A stretch of DNA of 64,000 bases from positions 33,672-97,671 of the forward strand of contig NZ_VSST01000014.1 in NCBI RefSeq assembly GCF_019402665.1. The letters run 5' to 3'. Origin of the DNA: Bradyrhizobium canariense (GTDB lineage: Bacteria > Pseudomonadota > Alphaproteobacteria > Rhizobiales > Xanthobacteraceae). Below are positions 9,183 to 17,432 of the stretch, piece after piece; positions within the stretch are counted from its first letter, which is position 1, and every line of letters starts with the position of its first letter. The notes under the pieces are model-generated. The model was not told the origin of the DNA, made no database searches, and worked only from the letters and a program-made list of their open reading frames with translations. Made by a program: the position numbers and the translations under genes.

Positions 9183-10673
9183 TTAGCCCGTCGGCCGAGC
9201 TTTCGCCAGCGCGTCCAGCCTGCGCTGGAGTCGCCAATTCCGGAAGCCCCAGCTCCGCCAAGCCAGATCCTGAAGCTGGACTTCTACAAGCCGATCGCGC
9301 CGCGACCCAAGGCAGTTGTCGTCCGACCGATGAGCGATGACCTTGTCGAGGGCAGGCAGCGCCTGCGGTCCAAGTGTGAAGAGGTAGTTGGCATCGATGT
9401 TCAAGCCCTTACCCGACATTTCGTTGCTGTGGCTCAGATTATAGTCGGCGATGAACGCATCGAAGTTCACCAGCGAGCAGCCATACAGCGTGATCGTTAA
9501 CGCGATCAGATTGGCGCCGACAAGCCACCGGTTGGAGCGGTCGAGCGCGATGCGGGCGACAATCAGGATCAGCCCGAGCGCCACCAGCCCCATCCAGATG
9601 AAGGCTGCGATGCGCCAGTAGGTCAGCATGTAGATGTCAACGTAAAGGTCGAGGCGAAGGATGGCGGAGGCAACCAGCAGGACGTTCTGTCCCACCCAGA
9701 GATAGACCAGCGGCCGGACAATCTTCGATTTCTCCGCCGGACCGCCCGGCCGCATCGCCACCAGCACGAAGGCGGCGGCGAGGAGCGCGGTCGCGATCAG
9801 CGGATAGGCGCCGCGATGAGCATAGGCCGCATAGGTCAAATTGGCCGGCAGCGCGACATGGCCCCAGAGGTAGATGCCGTCGAGAATGGACTGTGCCGCG
9901 AACAGCAGATTGAACAGGATCAGCGAGCGCAGAATGGTGGAGGGGCCCAGGAACTCAGCCGAGACTTGGGACGGCAGTGGCGGCGGCACGGGGCCATCGA
10001 CGATCGTCGTTGTGGCAATCGTCTTGCGCCGCCAGCGCACATGGATGGACGGCCAGACCAGCGCCAGCATCATGGTCCAGAACAGCACGCGCGGGATGCT
10101 GACATAGTCGAGGATGAGCTTTGGATTGAGCAGAGACACCCACTGCTCGATCACCGGATTGGCGGCCGCGAACAGCGCGACGAAGACGGTGCTCAGCACA
10201 GCAGGCATCAGCCAGAGTGCGATGCCGCGGGTGAACCCCGACATGCTGAAGATATGCAGCGCGTCGAGGAAGAACCTGAAGGGCCCGAGCAGGAAGAGGT
10301 TGCGCAGCGCGCGGGCACGTTCAGGGAGCCCGGTCGTTTCCGGATTGGTCGCGAGCAGGAGCGCAATCATTAGTGACGCGAGCAGGATCAGGAAGGACAG
10401 CGTGTTGACCTCCTCGATGGCCGGGACGAGGCCGGCGACGAGAATACTCCCGCCGATCGTGGCGCGCCGCAAATCCAGGGTCGTATGATTGAAGAGCGCC
10501 GATACCAAAGCCGTCGCGATCGCAAAGAGCGTCAGCGATAGCCCGATCCGCTGGCCGTAGAACAGCCAGTCGGCGAGCGCGGCGAGAACCAGCGCGAGGC
10601 CGACTTTGGGCGGAATCGAGGAAGGCCTGATCGGCTGGAGGTCCGAGGTGATCGTCGTAGCCAGGCTCGTCAT
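9183..10673 (-). CDS. DUF4173 polytopic membrane protein
   Basis: About 496 residues from ATG 10673, which has AAAGGT about 9 bases upstream; GTG/ATG at 10706/10703 are alternatives. About ten hydrophobic segments are visible (for example VGLALVLAALADWLFYG, LILLASLMIALLLAT, LIATALLAAAFVLVAM). Segments such as LFYGQRIGLSLTLFAIA, LADWLF and the YLWVGQNVLLVASAILRLDLYV stretch fit the DUF4173/DUF4153 group, which has no known activity. Genes of this group often sit with two-component systems, as here. A regulatory or sensory-accessory role for the downstream kinase is inferred. Confidence 0.8.
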   Translation of the reverse strand: MTSLATTITSDLQPIRPSSIPPKVGLALVLAALADWLFYGQRIGLSLTLFAIATALVSALFNHTTLDLRRATIGGSILVAGLVPAIEEVNTLSFLILLASLMIALLLATNPETTGLPERARALRNLFLLGPFRFFLDALHIFSMSGFTRGIALWLMPAVLSTVFVALFAAANPVIEQWVSLLNPKLILDYVSIPRVLFWTMMLALVWPSIHVRWRRKTIATTTIVDGPVPPPLPSQVSAEFLGPSTILRSLILFNLLFAAQSILDGIYLWGHVALPANLTYAAYAHRGAYPLIATALLAAAFVLVAMRPGGPAEKSKIVRPLVYLWVGQNVLLVASAILRLDLYVDIYMLTYWRIAAFIWMGLVALGLILIVARIALDRSNRWLVGANLIALTITLYGCSLVNFDAFIADYNLSHSNEMSGKGLNIDANYLFTLGPQALPALDKVIAHRSDDNCLGSRRDRLVEVQLQDLAWRSWGFRNWRLQRRLDALAKARPTG

Positions 10674-10724
10674 GTCCGGAAGACCTTTCGTGATGGGCGG
10701 CATCACGAAGTTTGAACGTCGTTT

Positions 10725-10752
10725 GTGCAGAAGGCGGGATCGTCGTCTGCAC
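10725..10752. promoter_or_regulatory. Inverted repeat in the DUF4173/GH3 divergent region
   Basis: GTGCAGA at 10725-10731 and TCTGCAC at 10746-10752 form perfect 7-base arms, 14 bases apart, about 52 bases upstream of the DUF4173 start. The position suits an operator for the response regulator or for another factor, but no direct-repeat PhoB-like pattern is evident and there is no proof of use. Confidence 0.35.
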
Positions 10753-10860
10753 GATTTCAGGAGTCTTTTGCAGATTATGTGCAGGCGCGCTTTTGGTCCT
10801 TACGCGGCGCGAATCGCTTTGATAGGTGCGATGCGTTCATCACCTTGGGCGTGACGCATC

Positions 10861-12204
10861 ATGCAATTCCTCAATCGCATCGGTCTCATCCTACTCTGGT
10901 TGGCCGCGCCTCTCGTCGCATTTGCGGCCGCGAACAAGAACGATCCTTATCTGCTCGTGCTGCGGGGCGCCGGAAACATCGCGCTTGTCCTCACAAGCAT
11001 CGTGATTGTGCTCATCCTGCTGCGTAGCGGGCGTTGGCGCACGATCGCCGGCCGGCTCCTTGTCATAGTCTGGTGCGTACCGCCGCTCCTGATGTCGGCG
11101 GCGCACCTGAAATTCGAACTGCGCAAGTACGATGTTCTTGCCGCCAGTGCGGCCGAGGCGCGTCAGCTCGGACCTCACTTCATGGTCGGTTATTCCTCCT
11201 TCCCGGAGATCGCGCGCCTTGCCGAGCAAGGATTGATCGGCGGCATCTACGTCACCCGGCACAACATCCGGGGGCGGACCGTGGAGGCGCTGCGTGCCGA
11301 GATCGCGGCGCTCCAGGACAAGCGGCGAGCCGCCGGCCTGCCGGCGCTGGTCGTCGCCGCGGACCAGGAGGGCGGCATCGTCGGGCATCTTGCGCCGCCG
11401 TTGACGAAGCTGCCGGCGCTGGCGACGCTTGCCGGGCTTGCCCCCGATGACCAGCAGGCCAAAGCGGCAGGGTTCGGCCGCATCCACGGACGTGAACTCG
11501 CCGGGCTCGGCGTCAACCTCAATCTTGCACCAGTGCTCGATCTCAAACCGCCGGTCCGGCGCAATCGCCTCGACTTTCACACACTCATCGGTCAGCGCGC
11601 GATTGCGACCGATCCGGCCGTCGTCGGCGCGATCGCGAGCGCTTATGTGCGTGGGCTGGAAGAATCCGGCGTCGGTGCCACGCTCAAGCATTTTCCCGGC
11701 ATCGGCCGCGTTCGCACCGACACGCATCATTTCAGCGCCAATCTCGACACGCCGGTGAAGGAGTTGGAAGCAACCGACTGGCTTCCGTTCCGCGAGGTGC
11801 TGTCGCATTCGCGCAGCGCGCTCATGGTCGGGCACGTCACGCTCACGGCCGTCGATCCCGACCGAGCTGCCTCGCATTCGAAGCGCGTCGTCGAGGGGAT
11901 CATTCGCGACAAATGGGGCTATCAGGGCGTCGTCATGACCGACGATCTCGTGATGGGGGCGATCTACCAGCACGACGTCTGCCGGGCCGTTGTCGAGGCT
12001 ATCAACGCGGGCGTCGATCTGCTGCTGGTCGCCTATGACGGCGCGCAATTCTACCGGATTTTCGCTTGCGCCCTGGATGGATCGCGGCAGGGCAAGCTCG
12101 ATACGGCGATGCTGAGCGCGAGCGAGGCGCGGCTCGCGCGGGGTTTCCCGTCCGAGCAGGCGCGAGCCGCCTCACGCCCCGTGAGCGTCGCCCGCCAAAA
12201 CTAG
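10861..12204 (+). CDS. Membrane-anchored GH3 family glycoside hydrolase (NagZ-like)
   Basis: 447 residues. Three hydrophobic segments occupy about 5-24, 39-55 and 62-82. The GH3 domain follows: VVAADQEGG, LGVNLNLAPVLD, KHFPGIGRVRTDTHH and VVMTDDLVMGAI, the last holding the nucleophile Asp. NagZ enzymes remove N-acetylglucosamine from muropeptides in cell-wall recycling. The Asp-x-His dyad (DTH) is kept, although the usual KHFPGHG reads KHFPGIG. The membrane part is not typical of NagZ, so the enzyme may act on the outer face of the membrane or on another beta-glycoside. The stop overlaps that of the convergent binding-protein gene. Confidence 0.82.
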   Translation: MQFLNRIGLILLWLAAPLVAFAAANKNDPYLLVLRGAGNIALVLTSIVIVLILLRSGRWRTIAGRLLVIVWCVPPLLMSAAHLKFELRKYDVLAASAAEARQLGPHFMVGYSSFPEIARLAEQGLIGGIYVTRHNIRGRTVEALRAEIAALQDKRRAAGLPALVVAADQEGGIVGHLAPPLTKLPALATLAGLAPDDQQAKAAGFGRIHGRELAGLGVNLNLAPVLDLKPPVRRNRLDFHTLIGQRAIATDPAVVGAIASAYVRGLEESGVGATLKHFPGIGRVRTDTHHFSANLDTPVKELEATDWLPFREVLSHSRSALMVGHVTLTAVDPDRAASHSKRVVEGIIRDKWGYQGVVMTDDLVMGAIYQHDVCRAVVEAINAGVDLLLVAYDGAQFYRIFACALDGSRQGKLDTAMLSASEARLARGFPSEQARAASRPVSVARQN

Positions 12205-13820
12205 CCCTTCGCGAACTGACGGTAGTCCGGCTCGCGATGAAACCAGAACTCGTAACCGGTGATGGCCTTCTGCATGGCGACATCGTGGATCGGCTGGTTG
12301 AGCGGGACGACGGGAACATCGCGCATGCAGAGCGCGATGAAATCCTTCACGGCCTTGTCGTACTCGGCAGCATCCGTGGTGAACCGTGCCTTGTCGATCA
12401 GCGCGTCCATTTCCTTGTTCTGGTAGGAGGAGATGTTGAAGATCGAATTGTTGCCGTGGAAATTCCAGTAGAAGTAGTATTCGGGATAGTCGAGCCAGCC
12501 GCTGAAGCGGTTGAGCGCCAGAGGCAGCTCTTTCTTGTTCAGCGTCGTGCGCCAGTTCGCGCCGGGGATCTTCTCGATCGCCGCCTTGATGCCGATCTTG
12601 GCGAGACTTTCCTGGATCAGGATCGCGGTCGGCTCGCCGACCGTGGCGGTGCCGGTGTCGAGCGACAACGTTGTCTCCAAGCCGCTTTCGAATCCCGCCT
12701 CCTTCATCAACGCTTTGGCCTTGTCGAGATCGGTGACGTAGGGAAACGCCTGCGGCCAGACCGGCTTTGAGACGTCTGCTGCTCCGCCATACATGGGAAC
12801 GGCACGCCCGAAGAACGCGCTGTTCTGGATCTGCTCATACGGCATCGCCCAGGCGACGGCTTGGCGCAGCTTCACATTGTCGAACGGCGGCTTTGCCGTG
12901 TTGAGCGCGACGGACCAGAGCGCGTTCGGGATCGGCACGCCCGAAACCTTGACCTTACCCTCCTTGATGATCTGCTCGAAGTCACGCGGTGCAAAGCCGC
13001 TGGAAATGTCCGCATCACCCCGCTCCAGCATGGCGCGGCGGGTGCCGGCGGAAGGGACGTCGCGCGCGATCACGCGCCGGAGCTTCGGGAGAGGTCCGCT
13101 CTTCCAATCGTCGAAGCGCGCCAGCACGGTCTCGCTGCCCGGTTTCCAGCTTTCGATCCTGTAAGCGCCGCCGCCGGCCTCGTTGTTCCTGAGCCACGCC
13201 AGTGCCCACGGGTCTTCCGCCGTCGCGTTCTTTTTCGCAAGCTCCGAGTTGATGATGAAGGGCACGACCACCGCGACGTTGAACAGCAGCATCTTGTCCT
13301 TGCGCACATAGTCGATGCGGAAGGTGTGATCGTCGACCACGACAAACTGCTCGGGTTTTTCCAGCGATCCCGCCGACATCTGGAAGGTCGGAAAGCCGCC
13401 GACCTTCACCGCGCGGTCGAACGACCATTTGACGTCTTTCGCGGTGACCGCCGTGCCGTCGTGGAATTTCGCGTCCTTTCGCAATTTGAAAGTGCAGGAC
13501 ATGCCGTCGGCCGCAACCTCGAAGCTCTCGGCGAGTTCAGGCGCGAGCGTTTCGCGGTCATAGGACAGCGTGCCGTCGGGGAGCGTCTTGGAGGCGTAGC
13601 TCAGCAGGCGATCGTAGCAATTCCAGGACAGCCCGTTCACGGTTTGGTTGGAGCCGACGCCCTGCATGTCGAGCGAGTTCGGCCCGAGTTCCTGCACCAC
13701 CAGCAGCGTCTCGCTGCGCCCTTGCGCCGTGGCAAAGCGCGGAGCGAGGGCGGTCATTCCGGCGAGGCCGAGGCCGCCGAGCACGCCGCGACGGTTTAGT
13801 TCGAATGATGATGCGCTCAT
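12201..13820 (-). CDS. ABC transporter substrate-binding protein, family 5 (peptide/oligopeptide type)
   Basis: 539 residues from ATG 13820, chosen because it gives a Tat-type leader (NRRGVLGGLGLAGMTALAPRFATAQG); the longer reading to 13868 adds an unrelated stretch. SBP_bac_5 features include LAPELAESFEVAADGMSCTFKLRKDAKFHDG, TAKDVKWSFDRAV and LRQAVAWAMPYEQI. No permease or ATPase genes lie next to it. The dihydropyrimidinase gene ends 95 bp upstream on the same strand, which hints at use of N-carbamoyl or cyclic amide compounds, but the ligand is unknown. Confidence 0.88.
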   Translation of the reverse strand: MSASSFELNRRGVLGGLGLAGMTALAPRFATAQGRSETLLVVQELGPNSLDMQGVGSNQTVNGLSWNCYDRLLSYASKTLPDGTLSYDRETLAPELAESFEVAADGMSCTFKLRKDAKFHDGTAVTAKDVKWSFDRAVKVGGFPTFQMSAGSLEKPEQFVVVDDHTFRIDYVRKDKMLLFNVAVVVPFIINSELAKKNATAEDPWALAWLRNNEAGGGAYRIESWKPGSETVLARFDDWKSGPLPKLRRVIARDVPSAGTRRAMLERGDADISSGFAPRDFEQIIKEGKVKVSGVPIPNALWSVALNTAKPPFDNVKLRQAVAWAMPYEQIQNSAFFGRAVPMYGGAADVSKPVWPQAFPYVTDLDKAKALMKEAGFESGLETTLSLDTGTATVGEPTAILIQESLAKIGIKAAIEKIPGANWRTTLNKKELPLALNRFSGWLDYPEYYFYWNFHGNNSIFNISSYQNKEMDALIDKARFTTDAAEYDKAVKDFIALCMRDVPVVPLNQPIHDVAMQKAITGYEFWFHREPDYRQFAKG

Positions 13821-13915
13821 GGGTGCCCCACTCTTGAGAAATTTGCACCATAAAGAGGCAAGGCGCATGCCATCGGCCGCGCTTCACGGCGTCGCATCCC
13901 GTGCGGATCTCAGTC

Positions 13916-15370
13916 CTACGGCGTCACCGCTCCGCGGCGCACGGCGCGCGGGGCGGTCAGCTCTTTCCAAGTGGAATTGGCGACATGCACCGGCGAGAAC
14001 GCCGGGCGCTCGACATAATGGCCGTCACCGGCCTCGGCGCGCAGATCGCCATCCTTCCAGACGATTCGGCCGCGCGACAGCGTCGCCGCCGGTCCGCCGG
14101 TGCAGGAAAAGCCCTCGAACACGTTGTAGTCGATCCGGCTCATCTGCCGCTTCGCGCTGATGGTCCTGCTCGCCTTGGGGTCCCAAACCACGACATCCGC
14201 GTCCGATCCGACGGCGACCGCGCCTTTGCGCGGATAGATGTTGAGGATGCGGGCGATGTTCGCCGAGGTCACCGCGACGAACTCTTCCTTGGTCAGCCGT
14301 CCTGTTGCAACGCCCGCTGTCCACAGCAGCGCAAGACGATCTTCGAGGCCGCCGGTGCCGTTCGGGATCTTTCTGAAATCGCCGAGCCCGAATCGTTTCT
14401 GCTCGGTAGTGAAGGCGCAGTGGTCGGTCGCGACCACTTGCAGCGAGCCGGCTTGGAGACCGGCCCAAAGACTATCCTGATGCGACCTGTCGCGGAACGG
14501 CGGCGACATCACGCGCTGCGCGGAATGATCCCAATCCTTGTTCTGATATTCACCGGCGTCCAGCAGCAAGTGCTGGATCAGCGGCTCGCCATAGACGCGC
14601 TTGCCAGCTGCGCGTGCCCGCGCGATCGCCTCATGCGCTTCGCGGCAGCTCGTGTGTACGATGTAGACTGGCGTCCCCGTCATGTCGGCGATCATGATGG
14701 CGCGGTTGGTGGCTTCGCCCTCGACCTCCGGTGGCCGTGAATACGCGTGTCCCTCTGGCCCGGTGACACCGCGCGCGATCAGCGCCTCCTGCATCAGGGC
14801 GACGACGTCGCCGTTCTCCGCATGCACGACGGGCATGGCGCCGAGATGGGCGCAGCGGGCGAACGAGTTGTAGAGCTCGTCGTCGTTCACCATCAGCGCG
14901 CCCTTGTAGGCCATGAAGTGCTTGAAGGTGTTGATGCCGTAGGTTTTGACCACGGTCTCCATCTCGTCATGGATCTGCTTCGACCAGGATGTTACGGCCA
15001 TGTGGAAGCCGTAGTCGGAGGCCGCCTTCTCGGATTTGTGCCGCCACTCCTGATAGGCCGCGAGCATCGACTGGCCGGGATCGGGCAGACAGAAATCCAC
15101 CACCATGGTGGTGCCACCGGCCAGCGCCGCCTTAGTCCCTGATTCGAAATCGTCCGCGGTGACAGTGCCCATGAACGGCATTTCGAGATGGGTGTGCGGA
15201 TCGATGCCGCCCGGGATGACGTAGGCGCCGCCGGCATCGATGATCTCGCTGCCGGTGGGCGCGTCGAGCGATTGCCCGACCGCGACGACGGTCGCGCCGT
15301 CGATTAGCACGTCCGCGCGGCGCGAATGATCATGATTGACGACGGTGCCGCCGCGGATGAGGAGGGGCAT
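13916..15370 (-). CDS. hydA: Dihydropyrimidinase / D-hydantoinase
   Basis: 484 residues from ATG 15370 (MPLLIRGGTVVNHDHSRRAD); open sequence further upstream overlaps the TetR gene and is not coding. It hydrolyses cyclic ureides such as dihydrouracil or 5-substituted hydantoins in the cytoplasm. Binuclear-zinc ligands are all visible: HTH in GGIDPHTHLEM, the carbamylated Lys in FKHFMAYKGALMV, His in VHAENG, His in YIVHTSCREAH and Asp in VATDHCAF. The neighbouring TetR gene ends 113 bp upstream on the same strand and may or may not control it. Confidence 0.93.
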   Translation of the reverse strand: MPLLIRGGTVVNHDHSRRADVLIDGATVVAVGQSLDAPTGSEIIDAGGAYVIPGGIDPHTHLEMPFMGTVTADDFESGTKAALAGGTTMVVDFCLPDPGQSMLAAYQEWRHKSEKAASDYGFHMAVTSWSKQIHDEMETVVKTYGINTFKHFMAYKGALMVNDDELYNSFARCAHLGAMPVVHAENGDVVALMQEALIARGVTGPEGHAYSRPPEVEGEATNRAIMIADMTGTPVYIVHTSCREAHEAIARARAAGKRVYGEPLIQHLLLDAGEYQNKDWDHSAQRVMSPPFRDRSHQDSLWAGLQAGSLQVVATDHCAFTTEQKRFGLGDFRKIPNGTGGLEDRLALLWTAGVATGRLTKEEFVAVTSANIARILNIYPRKGAVAVGSDADVVVWDPKASRTISAKRQMSRIDYNVFEGFSCTGGPAATLSRGRIVWKDGDLRAEAGDGHYVERPAFSPVHVANSTWKELTAPRAVRRGAVTP

Positions 15371-15483
15371 TGGATGCTCCGGAGAGGGAAGTGGACCTCG
15401 CGAAGCTAAGCGCGCTGCATGGGATGTGACAGGTGAAATTTTAGCCAGTCGCCGCCGACAGTTGAGCTGTGCGCTCTCAGCCT

Positions 15484-16092
15484 CTACGCCGCCCGCGCGA
15501 TCAGCCCGTCGATCATCGCGCGCACCAAGCCCGCGATTTCCGCCCGAAGCGCCGGTAGCGGTACCGCGACCAGCTTCTGCTCCAGCCCCAGCGCCACCAT
15601 GCCATGCACCGCCGAGAACAGGCTGCGCGCAGTGATGCCGAGCTCCTCCCGACCGCGTTTTGGAAACAGCGCGGCCAGCGGCTCGTGGACGTGGCGGAAC
15701 AGCTGCATCTGGTCGTCGATGGACCAATCAGGAAGGGGCTTGTCGGCGTCCATGCGGTGCTCGAACAGAGCGCGCCACAGTTCGAGATTTTCCGCGGCGA
15801 AATCGCAATAGGCGAGGGCGATGCGGACCAGCCTCCCCTGCGGCGACGGCTCGCCCGCGCTTTCCGCCGTGCTCAGGGCCTGGTCGAGCCGAAGCAAAGT
15901 GCGCGAGCCCACGCGCAGGATCAGCTCGTCCACATCGGCGACGAGATTGTAGACCGCGCCGTTGGCGCAGCCGATCTCGCGGGCGAGATCGCGGGTTTTC
16001 AGGCCCGCCAATCCCTTCTCGGCGATCATTCGTTCCGCCGCCAAGATCAGATCGGATCGAAGTTTCTCTCTGCGTTCCAATGCCTTAGCCAT
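15484..16092 (-). CDS. TetR/AcrR family transcriptional regulator
   Basis: 202 residues from ATG 16092 (TTG at 16098 is an alternative). The N-terminal helix-turn-helix is clear (LILAAERMIAEKGLAGLKTRDLAREIGCANGAVYNLVADVDELIL), followed by a TetR_C_33-like ligand domain containing ELWRALFEHRM and GITARSLFSAVHGMVALG. It is divergent from the pspA-like gene. Three palindromes in the 101 bp between the two starts are the obvious candidate operators, so autoregulation and repression of the PspA-YiaA pair are likely. The ligand is unknown. Confidence 0.9.
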   Translation of the reverse strand: MAKALERREKLRSDLILAAERMIAEKGLAGLKTRDLAREIGCANGAVYNLVADVDELILRVGSRTLLRLDQALSTAESAGEPSPQGRLVRIALAYCDFAAENLELWRALFEHRMDADKPLPDWSIDDQMQLFRHVHEPLAALFPKRGREELGITARSLFSAVHGMVALGLEQKLVAVPLPALRAEIAGLVRAMIDGLIARAA

Positions 16093-16107
16093 TTGCAATC
16101 AAATTTC

Positions 16108-16120
16108 TGAGCGCTGCTCA
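16108..16120. promoter_or_regulatory. Candidate TetR operator 1
   Basis: TGAGCGCTGCTCA, a 13-base dyad with arms TGAGC/GCTCA, 16 bases upstream of the tetR start. It is the reverse complement of the site at 16165-16177, which argues that one protein binds both. Confidence 0.6.
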
Positions 16121-16127
16121 AACATTT

Positions 16128-16144
16128 CTTGAACGAAGTTCAAG
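16128..16144. promoter_or_regulatory. Perfect 17-base palindrome between tetR and pspA-like gene
   Basis: CTTGAACGAAGTTCAAG has 7-base arms and a 3-base centre. It lies midway between the two TGAGC dyads. It may be a second kind of operator, or the main TetR site with the flanking dyads as auxiliary sites. Confidence 0.6.
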
Positions 16145-16164
16145 TTTCTTGCTACAAACAAACG

Positions 16165-16177
16165 TGAGCAGCGCTCA
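16165..16177. promoter_or_regulatory. Candidate TetR operator 2
   Basis: TGAGCAGCGCTCA, the mirror of operator 1, ending 16 bases before the pspA-like start and therefore just upstream of its ribosome site (CAGGGAGCC). Confidence 0.6.
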
Positions 16178-16193
16178 TAACAGGGAGCCAACA

Positions 16194-16889
16194 ATGTTCA
16201 AGACCGTAGTGACACTTTTCCGCGGCAGCGTGGCCGCCGCCGGCGAGGAGCTGGAAGACCGGACGGCCCTTCTGATCCTCGATCAACAGATGCGCGACGC
16301 GGCAGCCGCCCTCGAGCGTGGCAAACGGACCTTGGCGCTGGCGATCGCGCAGGACCAGCAAGAAGGTCGCAAGCTCGAGGCGACCGTCGCCCGCATCGCC
16401 GATCTCGAGACGCGCGCGGTTGCGGCGCTCGACGGCGGCCGCGAGGATCTCGCCAACGATGCCGCCGAAGTCATCGCAGGCCTGGAGGCCGATCGCGATG
16501 CAGCGCTGACGGCACGCGCCTTGTTCGCAACCGAGATTGCGCGGCTGAAGCGGCACGTCGCAAGCGCGCAAGCCCGCATCACCGAGCTCGACCGCGGCCG
16601 CCGCGTCGCCCGTGCCTCGGAAGCGGTGCGCTCGCTTCGCCGCAGCGGCATCGAGGCGGCACGCCCCTACGAATCCACGCTGCCGGAGGCGGAGAGCACT
16701 TTGAGGCGTCTTCGTGAGCGGCAGATGGAAGCCCAGGCCGCTGACGACGCGCTGGTCGAGCTCGACGCGGCCACCGGCCCGCGCGCCACCGCCGAAAAAC
16801 TCGCCGAGCAGGGTTTTGGCCCCCGGCTCAAGACGACCGCAGACGACGTGCTGGCGCGGTTGAAGTCCAAGCGCACGCCGACTGTCTGA
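16194..16889 (+). CDS. pspA: PspA/IM30-family phage shock protein
   Basis: 231 residues from ATG 16194, with GGGAG upstream; E. coli PspA has 222. Almost the whole protein is predicted helix and coiled coil, rich in Ala, Glu and Arg. It begins with the family N-terminus (MFKTVVTLFRGSVAAAGEELEDRTALLILDQQMRDA), which forms the membrane-binding helix. PspA proteins assemble on the inner membrane and protect it during envelope stress. No pspB, pspC or pspF is present; instead a TetR regulator and a YiaA-type membrane protein flank it, an arrangement different from the enterobacterial psp operon. Confidence 0.88.
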   Translation: MFKTVVTLFRGSVAAAGEELEDRTALLILDQQMRDAAAALERGKRTLALAIAQDQQEGRKLEATVARIADLETRAVAALDGGREDLANDAAEVIAGLEADRDAALTARALFATEIARLKRHVASAQARITELDRGRRVARASEAVRSLRRSGIEAARPYESTLPEAESTLRRLRERQMEAQAADDALVELDAATGPRATAEKLAEQGFGPRLKTTADDVLARLKSKRTPTV

Positions 16890-16929
16890 TCCCAATCCCC
16901 ATCATCATTCGAACCAACAGGAGACCATC

Positions 16930-17205
16930 ATGAACCAGAATGGCCAGCCCCACAGCGGCGCCTGGGTGACCTTCACTTACGTGTCCTTTGCAGCCTCCGC
17001 CTTCCTCGTCGCCATCGGCATCTTCTTCCTGCCGATCGATTTCTGGATGAAGGGCTATCTCACCATGGGGGTTGTGATGCTGATCCAGACCTGCGTCACC
17101 CTGACCAAGACCATCCGCGACAATCACGAAAGCAGCCGGATGGTGAACCGCATCGAGGATGCCAAGGCGGAACGTCTGCTGATGGAAGTCTCCAAGGCCG
17201 CTTGA
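16930..17205 (+). CDS. YiaA/YiaB-family inner membrane protein
   Basis: 91 residues, with AACAGGAGACCATC before ATG 16930. Two membrane helices (YVSFAASAFLVAIGIFFL and KGYLTMGVVMLIQTCVTL) are joined by a short polar loop, and a cytoplasmic helix follows (TIRDNHESSRMVNRIEDAKAERLLMEV). This is the YiaAB domain. It starts 40 bp after the pspA-like stop and is almost certainly cotranscribed, so it may recruit or tune the PspA protein at the membrane. That role is inferred. Confidence 0.85.
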   Translation: MNQNGQPHSGAWVTFTYVSFAASAFLVAIGIFFLPIDFWMKGYLTMGVVMLIQTCVTLTKTIRDNHESSRMVNRIEDAKAERLLMEVSKAA

Positions 17206-17232
17206 CGGGCATAGACAATCCGCAAGGAAGCA

Positions 17233-17251
17233 GCGGAGCAATGCGCTCCGC
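17233..17251. terminator. Hairpin after the pspA-yiaA pair
   Basis: GCGGAGC and GCTCCGC form a perfect 7-base stem with a 5-base loop, 27 bases after the yiaA-like stop. No T-run follows, so it is either a weak terminator or an mRNA 3' protective hairpin. Confidence 0.4.
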
Positions 17252-17432
17252 GGCTTCGGCGCCGGAACGCAGTTCGCGACACCTCATATCGCGCCTGCGA
17301 AATGCAACAGAGCCATGACGATCGCGCGGGCGTGCGCTCTTGCGCAACCGCACGGGCAGGGGCAGTCTTCACAGGCGGCGCACAAGAACGCCGCCAATAA
17401 GATGTGCTTACAAGATCTCGGCGAGGAACCTC

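Noticed and set aside
15371..15727. Extended N-terminus of the dihydropyrimidinase
   Set aside because: The extra 119 residues overlap the tetR gene and are low-complexity Arg/Gly/Ala; the family start MPLLIRGGTVV is at 15370.
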